DNA from: Cyclina sinensis
Taxonomy: Eukaryota > Mollusca > Bivalvia > Venerida > Veneridae
Direction of reading: 5' to 3'
NCBI GenBank assembly: GCA_012932295.1
Contig: JAAONU010000016.1
Span: 15,664,111 to 15,728,110 of the forward strand
DNA: 64,000 nucleotides
The translations under genes were made by a program, and so were the position numbers. The notes beneath the pieces are model-generated. The model was given only the letters and a program-made list of their open reading frames with translations. It was not told the DNA's origin and searched no databases. Shown here in pieces: positions 27,043-39,600 of the stretch; position 1 is the first letter of the stretch; every line of letters starts with the position of its first letter.

Positions 27043-27665
27043 ACTAGAACTGCCACTGTCCTTGCGCTAATACCCCCTGCATGCCACTTTGTCAGTAGGG
27101 TACTGATATATGGGAACATGTTACATTATGCCCCGGACTGAAATTAAATATGAAAAATTACAAAGGACAATAACTCAATAATTAAGGAAAATAGAGTTAT
27201 GGTTCTTGAGCAATGCACTTCTCTTCAATTAGATCTATTCATCTATGAAGTTTCAAGTTGACATCTTTAACACTTTTTAGTTATGCTGTGGACAAAAATT
27301 AAGGATGAAAAATTCACAGGGCAGTTACTACAAAGTATTACAAAAGAGAGTTATGGTTCTTGTGCACTTCTCCTTAATGAGATCTATGTATGTATGAAGT
27401 TTCAAGTTGATTCTCCAATACTTCTGTGTTATGCCTGGGACAAAAATTAAGCAGTAACTCCAAAATTATGAAAATAGAGTTATGGTTTTGGGCACTGCAC
27501 TTCTACTCAATGAGATCTATTTATCTATGAAGTTACAAGTTGATATATCTCCAACACTTTTTGAGTTATGCCCGGGCAAACAAAGCCCAATGGTCATACA
27601 GACAAATGGACAAGCTGATTCCAGTATACCCCCTTACAACTTTGTTGTGTAGGGGTGTATAATAA
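27043..27665 (+). repeat. Dispersed element, ACTAGAACTG start, hairpin end
   Basis: Starts ACTAGAACTGCCACTGTCCT. Its core repeats 'caataactc..aaaatagagttatggtt..cacttct..gagatctat..tatgaagtttcaagttgata' about three times. It ends in the stem-loop tacccccttacaactttgtt..gtaggggtgta (about 27,623-27,660). It is closely related to 30,980-32,275. Confidence 0.75.
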
Positions 27666-27899
27666 ACAGAAATTTAATTTAAAAGCTTGTTTTTTGGTGA
27701 AAGTTTGTTATAAAAACCTACATCATTTGTGTCTACATAAAAATCTGAAACTTAGTGTACATTAATAATCATAGGCTATATACAGATCATTTACTCTAAA
27801 ATTATCAGTTCCAATAAATAATAACAAAAGGTAAAAAATGTTTCCAACAAAATGCTAGCTAACAATTTTAATTTCACTCATTTCTATTATACTCTTTTA

Positions 27900-29115
27900 A
27901 AACATCTTGTAAAATGGGAGCTGCCTTGAAAGGGCCAGAAATAGCCCCTACTACAAGACAGAAACCCTCATTTTCTTTTAACTAAATGTAAGAATTCAAC
28001 TTAAATGGATGGCACTTTACTTAAGTATGACAGAAACTTTTCTGACTGAAAACTACAGCAGAGAAAAAAAAACAACATCACAAAGACAGAAAAATGAAAT
28101 GAGAATCACATGGCCATGATGGCCCTTAAGTGAATGCTCACTTGAGTCTCACTGCTAAGAAAGTCAAGTCTCATGTTTTAGATTTATTATTAAAAGAGTT
28201 GGTCTATGTAAGTCTATGCTAAATTTCTGACCCCCAAGCCACAGCAACCAGAATCTGAGATGTAATTCTTTATACATGTTTGTAGAGCTTCATGAGGGGG
28301 TGGGGGGGGGCATGGGATGAAATGGAAATTAAAAATTATGCATAGTGGGGGTCCTTAAAACATCGTTGTCATGGGTCTTCGTCAAATACAAAAATTATTG
28401 GGGTGGGTCCATAGACCCATATTAATTTAATAATTACATTAATGAAACAAAAAAAAAAGTCTTGGTGTTGCATGAGTTTTGCCCACTTGGCGATAAAGAC
28501 TCATGCAGAGATTAGTCATCACCAACATTCATTAGCTGCCTCCCTTGTGTTCGCAACCACCAAGGCCGACAGGGGATAGACGGCGTCGTTAAATGGCTAC
28601 ATGCCATTGGCTTTGGGTATCTTGAAACAAAATTTAGAGGTAATACATTTTTCCTATCAATATGATCAGACAAAATAATCAAGCTACGTGGTACTAAGGA
28701 ACTTCATGGTCTTCACAACTGTACCTGTGTTTGGACCTGTCAATTTTCGGACATAAACTCAGCATGCAAAAACCACAACAACTTAAAGCGTTTTTTCTTT
28801 AAAAATAATATGCCCAGTGGGGTTATCACAAAAAAATAAAGCAGGGTATGTGGATATATAGTAAAATCGTAATTGTGGGTGAATGGGCTCCAAGAAAATG
28901 AATAAAGCTGTGTGGTAGGTCTGATAATTTATTTATATTTATGGGTGGTGTGGGTCTTCATAAAAAAATGCCGTCCACTCCCACCATACACTTATTACTG
29001 GAATTGCCCTAAGGAGATGTTCTTCAAAGCAAAAAGTTGAAGATTGATAAGGCACAACAGACACATGATGATCACAAAAGCTCACCTTGTGCAAACTGCT
29101 CAGGTGAGCTAAAAA
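27900..29115. repeat. Composite dispersed repeat ending in an AGCTCACC/GGTGAGCT hairpin
   Basis: The right end has a perfect 8-bp stem (AGCTCACC at 29,079-29,086, GGTGAGCT at 29,103-29,110) followed by AAAAA. Inside, about 28,440-28,640 looks like a separate insertion (gacggcgtcgttaaatggct) that I cannot classify. The left limit is uncertain. Confidence 0.45.
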
Positions 29116-29119
29116 TGGA

Positions 29120-30450
29120 ACTTATTTGAGAAATGAAGTACAGTTTATCCCTGAATCTGGCAGCAGTGAAAAATCTCTGAGAAAAAAGAACTACACAGTC
29201 AGTAGGTGAGCAACAGGAACTTGTGTGTACACAGTTTTACCTCCATCATTTCTTCGATTTCCAACACCTTCACTCATTTGAGCAGTTCATATTAACACAT
29301 TCATATCTCCAATACAAATATGAACACATCATAGTATTTACACCAGTAATTCAGTTCCTTAATCCAAAACAATATCCCTTAATGTAAAAAGTTCCTTTTA
29401 AATCTACACCACAAAGGCAGCATTTAATATATTAATTTGTCCATTTTAACATTACTACCTGCTGTAAACACATTCCCAGGAAATCTAACATAACTTTATG
29501 TTTCACTGATTGAAAGAAAGATTTCGCTATGCACTTAAAATAATGTCCCATCTTTCTTATTCCCCTAGTCTTTGTTCTACACAATTTTATACTTCACATT
29601 TCCATCTTCAGTTTATTACTACTATTCTCTGGGATTTCTAAAAACTTCGTCAATTTCACTTATTTTTCCCATCAATACAAGTAATTAACAGTTTCACAGC
29701 CTAATTTATTTAAGTTATACAGGAATCCTGTTTTGTGAATCCAATTATAGTCATAATTCTGCCATCCTATTCCAGTCATGTAGTTGCCAAAAGTGAGAAT
29801 GAAAACCAGCTTAAGGTAATCACTGAAAGTTCCCAAGGCAAAGATTGCAAATCGAAGAATTTATATATCTTCAAAGACCTTGGGTTATTATCAAGTCTTC
29901 CATGTTACTATCCTCTTCTATTTTCAGCGTCTGGAAGTAAATGTTTGAGTGTTAAGCCATGTTTCCATCAGTGAAATGAGATATTTGTATATATATCAAA
30001 ACATAAATCTATTTTCCAGGTATTAACAGCATTTTCAAGTAGCCACTTACAGAAGGAAGTAAAGCCATATGTTTTCTGTCATCTCCAACCATTATAGATG
30101 ACATATATTGAAAACACTGGTATCTAAAAGCTGTGAAGCAAATTAAAACTGAATGGTAGACTTTGACCTCAAAGTTAATGGGACTTCGTAAAGTCAGTCA
30201 TTTCATATTTTAGGATGATAGAAGGATGCACAAACTGACATCTATAAATGTGAGGCAAGTACAGGCAAAAAATGAGATAAATATTTACAACACTGACCAT
30301 TTGTATCTAAGTAACATTATAGGTGACCTTTTGCAAAAACTAGATCTTTTCAAGTACAATTAAGGGCCTAAGTGATGTTCCTGGGTTAACTTTGCTTTCT
30401 ATAAACATTTTCATGAGGAACAGAATTTATAGATAAATGTTTGTTTCCAT
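29120..30450. other. No gene recognised (NCAPH last intron)
   Basis: Lies beyond the last placed NCAPH donor. No exon-like block matching the kleisin C-terminus was recognised. Confidence 0.45.
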
Positions 30451-30452
30451 AC

Positions 30453-30650
30453 CTTTTCATTAGCCAAATGTAGTAAGCAGACAAATGCTATGGGCACACT
30501 GAGGTTTCTAGCGGTCTGTCCCGACACCTTCTCTGGTAGATCTTTGAGCAGTTTCTGGAATGACATTTTGCCTTCCATCTCCTTGCTGGTACTGGCGACT
30601 GGCTCATTGCTAGAAGAATTGTTTGTGTTTCCTTCACCTGATGTCGATGC
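30453..30650 (-). CDS. NCAPH: NCAPH coding exon 17
   Basis: 198 nt, phase 0 to 0. A Ser/Asn-rich lead is followed by [14 protein letters not shown] and [18 protein letters not shown], the conserved winged-helix end (human [18 protein letters not shown]). The acceptor is ccagcag, and a CAG-shifted alternative at 30,653 adds one Gln. The donor AAG|GTATGG means a further short exon must follow below 30,450. Confidence 0.96.
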
Positions 30651-33600
30651 CTGCTGGTTTAAGGAAAGCAAAGCTATTGGGTATTTAACACATAGGCTTG
30701 CACTACTTTTGCTTTTTATTCTGTAACTTTTTTTTCTTCAGAATACAATGCATTAATAAAAGCAACAACTTTAGCAACAATATCAAATTAGGAGGTTATT
30801 AAAATTTAATCTAGTTTACATATGGAGGAATAGGCAAATTTAACCTTTCCTCAAGTCTAAAAAATATAACAGAATCATTATTTTTAAAACCCCCAAGCAG
30901 TTTTCAAAATTTGAAATGAGGACATTGTACAAAATGTAGCCTCAACAATTTTGAGAAGCTAAATAAAGAAAAAGTATAAACTAGAACTGCCACTGTCCTG
31001 GCGCAACCCTTCCCCCCACCGAAAACACATGCCACTTTGTCAGTGTGGTACTGATACATGGGAACATGTGAATTTATGCCCTGGCCTACAAACTAAGTAT
31101 GAAAAATTACAAAGGGCAATTACTCCAAAACTGTGTGAAAGAAAGTTATGGTTCTTAGGCACTGCATTTCTCTTCAATGAGTTCTATCCATCTATGAAGT
31201 TTATAATACTTTTTGAGTTATGCTGCAGACAAATATTATGAAATGTTTCAAAGGGCAATCACTCAAAAACTATAAAAAATAGAGTAATGGTTCTAGGGCA
31301 ATGCACTTCTCCTTAATGAGATCTATGTATCTATGAACTTTCAAGTTGATACCAGTGATTTTTTGTCGAGCTGCTTGCGGTGAGCTCGACTTAGTCGCCA
31401 CTTTTGGCATATAGTTGGTGTATGTGCGTCTGTCTGGATTTGTCCAGTCTATATCTTGCTCATTCTTTGAAGGATTACAAAATAATTTGGTACAAATGTT
31501 CACCATGATGGGGATGTGTGTCGCACATAAAACCCAGGTCCGCCACTCAAAGGTCAAGGTCACACTTGGGGGGTCAGCGCAAAATCCGTGTCCGGAACGT
31601 AACTTCTACATGCATGGAGGGATTTTAATATAACTTGGGACAAATATTCTCCGTAGTGAGGCGGAGTGTCGCACAAAAAATTCAGGTGTCTGTGGCAAAG
31701 GTCAAGGTCACATTTAGGGGTCAAAAATCAAATAACAAAATAAAACATTCATTTGTGAGTTTAACTTCTATATACATGGATGGATTTTAATATAACTTAA
31801 CACAAATGTTCTCCATGCTGAGTTGAGTTGTCTTGCGCAAAATGAAGGTCAAGGTCACAAGAGGTCAAAAGTCAAATAAAAATATTAAAATTTGTTTGTT
31901 GGGGCTGTATTTTGCATATGCTTTGAAGTATTATGCTTAGTGGTCAGTGGTCACTTCTTCTCTGTGAGATCTATCCATCTATGAAGTTTCAAGTTGATAT
32001 CTTCAATACTTTTTTAGTTATGCCCTGGTCAAAAGTTAAGTATGAAAAATTACAAAGGGCAATAACTCCAAAATTATAAAAAAGAGAGTTATGGTTTTGG
32101 GGCACTGCACTTCTATTCAATGAGATCTATTTATCTATGAAGATTTAAGTTGATACCTCCAACAGTTTTTGAGTTATGCCTGGTTCAAACAAAACCCAAA
32201 GGTTGGATGGACAAACTGATTACAGTATACCCCTCTTACAACTTTGTTGTACAGGGGGTGTAAAAAATATTCCCAGCTAACACAATATACAGTCTAGAGT
32301 GGATTACTACCTCAGCTGTGTCCTTTGGTGCTGATTTCAGTAAGCTCCACATGGAAGATTTCAATCTCTTCACATCCAACTTCTTGGCTGTTTTAGCATA
32401 GTCTATATCTATCTTAGCAACCTAAAATGGATATTCAAAGTATAGTTTATCTTTGTGTTCTATTTTCTCTACATTATCATAACAATACTCTTCTTTTAAC
32501 ATTCACTTACAGGTGGTTTACAGATTAAAGTGACTGACTTACACAATTTAGAGGAAAAATGTTTTTATTATATACTTGAAAATGAAATATTGAGAAATAT
32601 TAATGAAATAAAATGCGTATTTTCATTTTCCGTATTTTAACTGTAAAAATTCATTTTTCACTGCAGTGAAACATAATTTCTGTATTTTCACTAGTGTCTT
32701 GCCGGACTACTTCATTCTAAATTCAGCCAATACACAGAATTAAAGAGGAATTCTTTCGAATCGTAAGTTCAAAAAAGACAGAAAGTATATAATAAACAGA
32801 AAATTCAAGTTTTTTCTATAAATACTGGATTTATTTTCATCTCGTGGTATGGAAATTATCATATTTCACTACTGGCTATCGCCACTCGTGAAATATTTAT
32901 TTTTATACCACTCGATGAAAATAAATCCTGTATTTATAGAAAAAAGCTTGAATAGCCTCTATTTCTTTAAAATGAAAGAGTTAATATACTACGAAACTAG
33001 AACTGTGTCCATAGGACACGGATGCCCCCACTATGCATAAGTGCTCATAAACAAGAGCATATATATCCTGTATGTAAGATTTTTTCTGTACATATACCTA
33101 AAATGATCTACAGGTAACCTTATGTACATGTTAAATTAAATTACAAATGTAAAATTTATATGTTCAATTATTTATATGGTATATAGTGAAAAAATCAACA
33201 AAGGGCCATAATTGTGTTAAATTTGGTCGCAGCAAAAATTCCTTCCTTTACTACCATCTACACATTAAGGTTGTTCATCCCTGGAAGTTAAAGCAATATC
33301 TGCCATCCGGTTTAAGAGAAGTTGCGTTCACAAAATTTCTATATGGTATATAGTGAAAAAATCAACAAAGGGCCATAATTGTGTTAAATTTGGTCGCAGC
33401 AAAAATTCCTTCCTTTACTACCATCTACACATTAAGGTTGTTCATCCCTGGAAGTTTAAGCAAAATCTGCCATCCGGTTTAAGAGGAGTTGCGTTCACAA
33501 AATTTCTACATAGTATATAGAGAAAAAAATCAACAAAGGGCCATAATTCTGTTAAATTTGGTCGCAGCAAAAATTCCTTCCTTTACTACCATCTACACAT

Positions 33601-36600
33601 TAAGGTTGTTCATCCCTGGAAGTTTAAGCAAAATCTGCCATCCGGTTTAAGAGGAGTTGCGTTCACAAGATTTCGGGATGTATGGACAGACGTACGGACG
33701 GACAAGTGCAACACTATATGCTCCCCACTTTGTGGGGGCATAAAAAAAAAATTATCTTCCTATACATTATGGAATCTGAAGAAAAAAGAACTTGATCAGA
33801 ACATGATTTGTACCCATGCCCTTCAGGTCAGTAAAATAAGGAGTAGCAACCTCGACCACTGAACCACTGTGAAATGTTCTTTGAAAGTATGAAAATTAAC
33901 AATATAAACAAAGTATCTACTCTTTCACTAATGGGGTAACTTTTTTACAGATAAAAGTGTGAAATTTTAAATTATGATGTGTCTCCCTAACAAAAACTGG
34001 GACAGTAACTTAGTTTAGATATGTTCCTTACAACTACAACCAGAATATTTATATGTATTCATGAACACTTTCTTTTTTACTTACCCATCTGTGAGTCAGT
34101 CACTTTATTCTAAGATCAAGATTCTTACAGACTCTTACAAGAATTCTTCAGAGGTAAAGCAAAATGATGTACTGTAAAGTACCTTATAAGGTTGAGCGAG
34201 AAGGTTCTCTCCTGTAAGCACTGTACCATCGCCAGGGTTACCCTGTGTAAACGTGTCCTGAGACTGGGAGAATGGGTCCTGAGATGATGACTCCTGGCTG
34301 AAGTCAGTACCTGCACCAACAAAACCACCAAAGTCCATATCTCCACTATCATTGTCTTCATCAACCTGTGGCAATAGAAAAAAACCTTTGTAAATAATGT
34401 TCTTGAATAATATTTTGTTTTTCTTTAACCAAAGAGCAAAAAAACAAAAACCTTTGTAAATCATGCCTATAATTATTCTTTCAAAAAATCAATTACTTAC
34501 TTTACCTTTATCTATTTCACTACTTGCAAACAATATCAACAATTTTAGAATTTTGACGACCACTACTTAAAAGTTTTGCCCTCTTCTTGTCACAAATAGT
34601 GGGCATGTGAAAATGACTGGAAAATCCAGGAGCCAAGATTTGTACTAGGTAGTACAGAAAAAAGATACAGAAAGTTTTGAACACGAGTATTTATAGAAAT
34701 AAAGCAGTAAAAAGGTGAAGAAATTGTAGCGATACTTGAATTCTTGTACATGCATGTATATTAACATTGCTGAAGCTAGCTACTATATCTTTGTTTTGAC
34801 TCTGAAGATCTACTCCCATACAAAACCTGTGAAAATCAGATTATCTAAAAGGAATAAGGAATGGAGATCGACAAGTTAGCATGTTATTAGTGTTACCTCA
34901 TCATTAGGGCAGTAGTTTTCTCTGTCATTGGTGTTCTCATAGTCGTAATTCTCAATTGCATCATCCACATCAGCGCTGGATCTCTGGCGTTTTATCTGCA
35001 AGTAAATGCTTTTTTAATCATACACCTTCCATCGTAAATGATCATGGAAAACTAGCACAAAAATTTCTTAAGAACTGGTAAACAAAATATTCGAGCAATA
35101 GAAAAATAACTTATTTTCCACTTTTTTCATAGAAAGTAAATTATTCTAATTAGTAATTCATTATTTTTCATATGGACTAAGCTTTCATATTTTTGGAATC
35201 TCAGCCTGTGTTATATTTTTGAAAATTGTGTGTTATATCTAAAATGATCTGGTTACTCTCTAAGACATTGGCGACATCTACAGGACAAGGTTCCCACATT
35301 TACATGTACACAGGATGTACATCTGAACACTAAACTGGAGTTAAGAGTATACATGAAAGAAAATCTGACAAAGAAATGCCTTTTTTTGTGATTTTTTGTG
35401 ATGAGTAGCAGGTATGTACAGACACCACACTACACTGAAAAGTAAATTGAAGCTGATTAAAACATGAAGACTAAACAGACTATGTTTGTTTATTAGTGTA
35501 ACTGTAAAACAAAAGTTTGAAAACATTTCTTAACTCACCATTTTTTCCTTTAACAAGAACAATCTGAACAGTTTATCTGCATCATAATGATGATCCTTGG
35601 GTAATGTAGTCCTGTCTTTGCTGTACTTATTCAATGTGTTTTTAGTGAGCGTCGTTGCTTTTGAAGGTTTAAACTTCGACTCAAAGTCTATCTCCTCATC
35701 AAAGTTTATTCTAAACACTTGCTTCTTTCCTTTAGTTTTCTGTGCTTGAGTTGATGTTATGGAATCTGGAAATAAATTTCATTTAACTGAAATCAGATCA
35801 GGTTTTAAGTCAGGATTGCAAGGAATACCCTTTTTAAATACACAGGTACATGTAGTTATTCTTCTGTTTAAGTACTTGGTTACTCAGAAGGTTTCTTAGA
35901 AATTTTCACACATCCATATTCCTAAGTTTTTGCACAAATGTATGCATGGTTAATAAACTTTCAAACCCCTTTACCTCCTAGAAAATACGTATTGGGCATT
36001 CAATAAGGACAAATAGTTAGCTTTTCCCCCATACTTTCAGCATCTAACTGATAAACAAATGATAACATTTACTTTCATTCAAACACATTTGTCAGAGATA
36101 TTCTCTAAACACTTAACACTGGCACATACAGAACATCAAAAGTTTCTGTATTCATTCACAGAAATCTTTTCATCTCTACAATAATAAACATCCATTTAAG
36201 AGTCCTTATCTTTTTTTTCAGTTGTTGTTAGGAAAAACCATATTGCCTAAATATATATTTACCATAAAAAAAGTCTAGTATTCTCAATGCAGAATAAGAT
36301 GACAATTAGGAACATTACCCATACTTTCTTCAACTTCATTTGATTTAAAATTTTTAAATAATCACCTTTAGATATATGTCCTGCCCTCCAATGTGATGGT
36401 CCGGCCCAAGTTCTTAGTAACGCTTTATTAAAATAGGAATAATCTGAAGGCTCCACTGATAAAACCTGCATTAAGGCTCCTGTTGTACCATGGCTGAAAT
36501 ATACACAATAACTGCTGTACAAACATCTACCTTGGTTTGGCAACAAGCTGTCAGCATTTGCTTCTCCCTTAGTAACACACACAGACATTGTACATAGTTG

Positions 36601-39600
36601 CATTTCAGCAACATTTATATGCATGCGTCTGATTTCTAAAATCTCTTAAATCTCTTATAATTTTTTAACTTTTTTTTACTGCACATTTTTTTCTTTTTTA
36701 TCAATACTTGTGTACAAATATTTCTGTATCTTTTCCTTACTGTATTAACTTGGTGAAACCTAGTCTCCTGAGGACTGGACAATTATTGTTTAACAAGGTT
36801 GGGCTATTAAATTCAGCGTATGTTCCAGTCAATCCAAAGATTTATTATCAGCATTGCTCCAGGTAGTAAGAGATAGCAGGATATTGCAACCTGTTCCCTT
36901 TTTGTTTATACTCTGCCGTTTTTCAGACACCCTGTAGTGCCCTATGGACAGAGCCTTTGTGATTTTACTATGAGCAAATTTCTCTAAGATTTGCATATAA
37001 TTACAATCATGATGAGCCAAGAAATGGCTAAAGATTACTAGTTCAGCAACTAATATCATTTAAAAGTTTTGCTTTAAATGTTCCTATAATAAAATCTTTA
37101 GAACCATATCACGTCATCGGATCAGTTTTGCATCTTATGGCTATAAGAAATGCCCTTCCAACAGCAAACTGCCTTTTGTTCAATCCTAGCTTGAGGATGG
37201 ACCAATATAATATTATAATCTATGTACTTACGTCATATCATTAAGCACTGACTGTACAAGCTGTGCAGCCTTGCCGTCACCTATACAATTATCCCTGCCA
37301 ACATCCTCATCTAGGTTAGTGTCTGCTTCATCTGGAACATCAAATTAGTGTTTGTGAAACGGTCTGGTCTTAAACTGAGCCATACAGTATGTAATCTAAA
37401 AATATGTTTCTGTGTATAAATGTCAAGATCAGACATCAGGCCTTTAAACTTGTATCTAATTTTTCAGTCCCACTGGGAGTATAGATTTTACTGGCTTTAA
37501 AAAACAATACCGATATTTTACTTTGAGACTGGAGCTATTTAAATAAGACAGAAACAGTCAAATACACTATTTGTTACTGTTTTAACAACAGGTAATTTTA
37601 ATTGAGAAATACAAACTGATAGTTTGACAAATTAACTGACAAGTATAATGATGGAAAATGTTCATTGTTTTGCCATGCTATAGTCAGAACAGTAAATGTA
37701 CAGAATGTTGTTATACTCAAGGAATAAAAATTTAAGAGCACTTTACAAATCAAACCTTGTCTGACATAGCAAACTAAGTTGACCTCAGCTATCCTACCTT
37801 CAACATTGTCTCCTAGAAAGCTATCATCACCGGCACCTAGTACCGACATGTCGTCATGATCGTCCGGTATAGGTTCTGGTTCAGCATCCATATCAAACCG
37901 GTGCTCCTCTTGTGATGCCGTCAAATCCGGTATAGAACTCTTAAATAAGAGTACAGAACTTCGAAATATTTTAAAAGCAAAATGAATTTAAAAGCAAATG
38001 GTACTGCATTTTCTTTGTACACAAACAAAATTACGTCCTGTCCAGCAGAACTGTATTATCTATGTTACTGCTTGTAAGACAGAGTGAATTTCCTCCCTTT
38101 TATGATTAAATACTACAAAATGTTCGCAATCTGTTTCAGTGTTATTGCCCCTGAGATGAGGTAACCAAACTGCACGATATATGTAGAGACAAAGTAATAT
38201 ACCTGGTCTGAGGAATCCCAGTTTGTAAATCTGTATGTTGAAAATGCTGGACAAACCAGCTTCTCAGAGTTTTCTTTAAATAAACCTGCAGTAAGATAAT
38301 AGATGCAGAATAATTCCAAATATATGTTAGCCTGTCAAAAATGTTATGCTTCAGTTAAACTCAGTACTTGTAGCTCAGTGCTTCATTCTGTCAGAAATTT
38401 GTCACCATAAAATAATTTTTACACCACTGTAAAAGAAGTTTTCTTTTTAAACTGTATTTTTTTATTTGATACCAAATTCCTGCATGAAGGGAGTTAACAG
38501 AAACATTATTCCTTTGGCCCACAAAATTCCCTGGTCCTCTACATCAACCTGCCACATTTCTATCAGTTTAAGCCAAGTCCAAAGTTTCACAGTAAACCCT
38601 CAACAATTTTAACAAAATGAAAAGGGAGACAACTGTTTATACCTTTAAAATCTGATATATCCACTCTTTCTTTTCGTTGTTCAATCCTGGATGTATTCAG
38701 ATCATCTGTAGGGGATATTAATGTATTAGAATCTAATACAAGTCTCTGTGTATTATCAAAGGTTCGTAGATTTGATAAAAGCAAGCCACTACTTCCACCT
38801 TCATCAAATGCTGCAGACATCACTTGAAACAATGGATCAACCTGCATATGAAATCAGTTAAATAAATTAATATATTTATATATAAAAAAAAACGCCCTTT
38901 TATATAATTTGCATTTTTTAAAACAGCTTTGTTGCTTAGTCCAACAAAAAAATACACCTAAATAACTTCGCAAGAGTTTTCTTTGTTATTGTATTAAACA
39001 TTTCAAGTTCTGCTGCTAAGAAGTAAGTCACAACCTATATAAAATCTTTGTCTAGTTATGAACAGAACAGAACAGAACAGAACATATCTTTATTTACTCA
39101 AGTTACAAAGTGTAACACATGAGTTTACAGAGCATAAAAAAATATATATATTTGTATTACACGTGACAGGGTTGTAATATATAAAGCGTAACGGTAACTT
39201 AGGGGTTAATGAAAATATGACTAAAAAGATAGAAAAATAGTATTACAGCAGTATAACAAATACTATACTTTTAAATTTCAATATAAATACATTAATTCTA
39301 TAAACAGTTTTTCCAAAAGTACACCCATCTATCTCTGTCTGAAGTGGCTTTGCAATTTTCAGCTCTGTAAAACATTGGTATCGTACACAATTTTTAAACA
39401 GGGAACAAAACAACAACAACACTTAAACCTACCTCAAATTCCAGATCAAACTTGTTCACGTTTATATTCTTCAGGTTTGTTTCCACGGTTTTACTTTTTC
39501 TCTGAAATTCATATCAAATGTTATCGTTATGACATATTAACATCAGAAGCCAAATTTATACTGATTATCTGTTCTGGTCTATATGATAAAACATATGGCA

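Larger units (their letters stand above)
32525..34108. mobile_element. Third TTAA MITE (type 1 TIR) with nested insertions, NCAPH intron 15
   Basis: TTAA at 32,525 with AGTGACTGACTTACACAA. The right end read inward is AGTGACTGACTCACAGATGG (from 34,104), nearly identical to the 3.1-kb copy's AGCGACTGACTCACAGATGG. The right duplication is TTAT, one base off TTAA. The minus strand at about 33,803-33,870 has the same tRNA-like module (TGGTTCAGTGG; degraded B box). The 1.58-kb length is explained by a 149-bp hairpin and a 0.75-kb tandem-core element inserted inside. Confidence 0.78.

Noticed and set aside
30190..30250. Minus-strand reading ...LKYEMTDFTKSH-stop as NCAPH terminal exon
   Set aside because: Phase and length would fit, but there is no NLKL-like start and the similarity (EMTD to DLSD) is too weak.
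36259..36624. 121-codon minus-strand open frame as a separate gene
   Set aside because: It is NCAPH exon 12 read through its introns; only 36,366-36,493 is coding.
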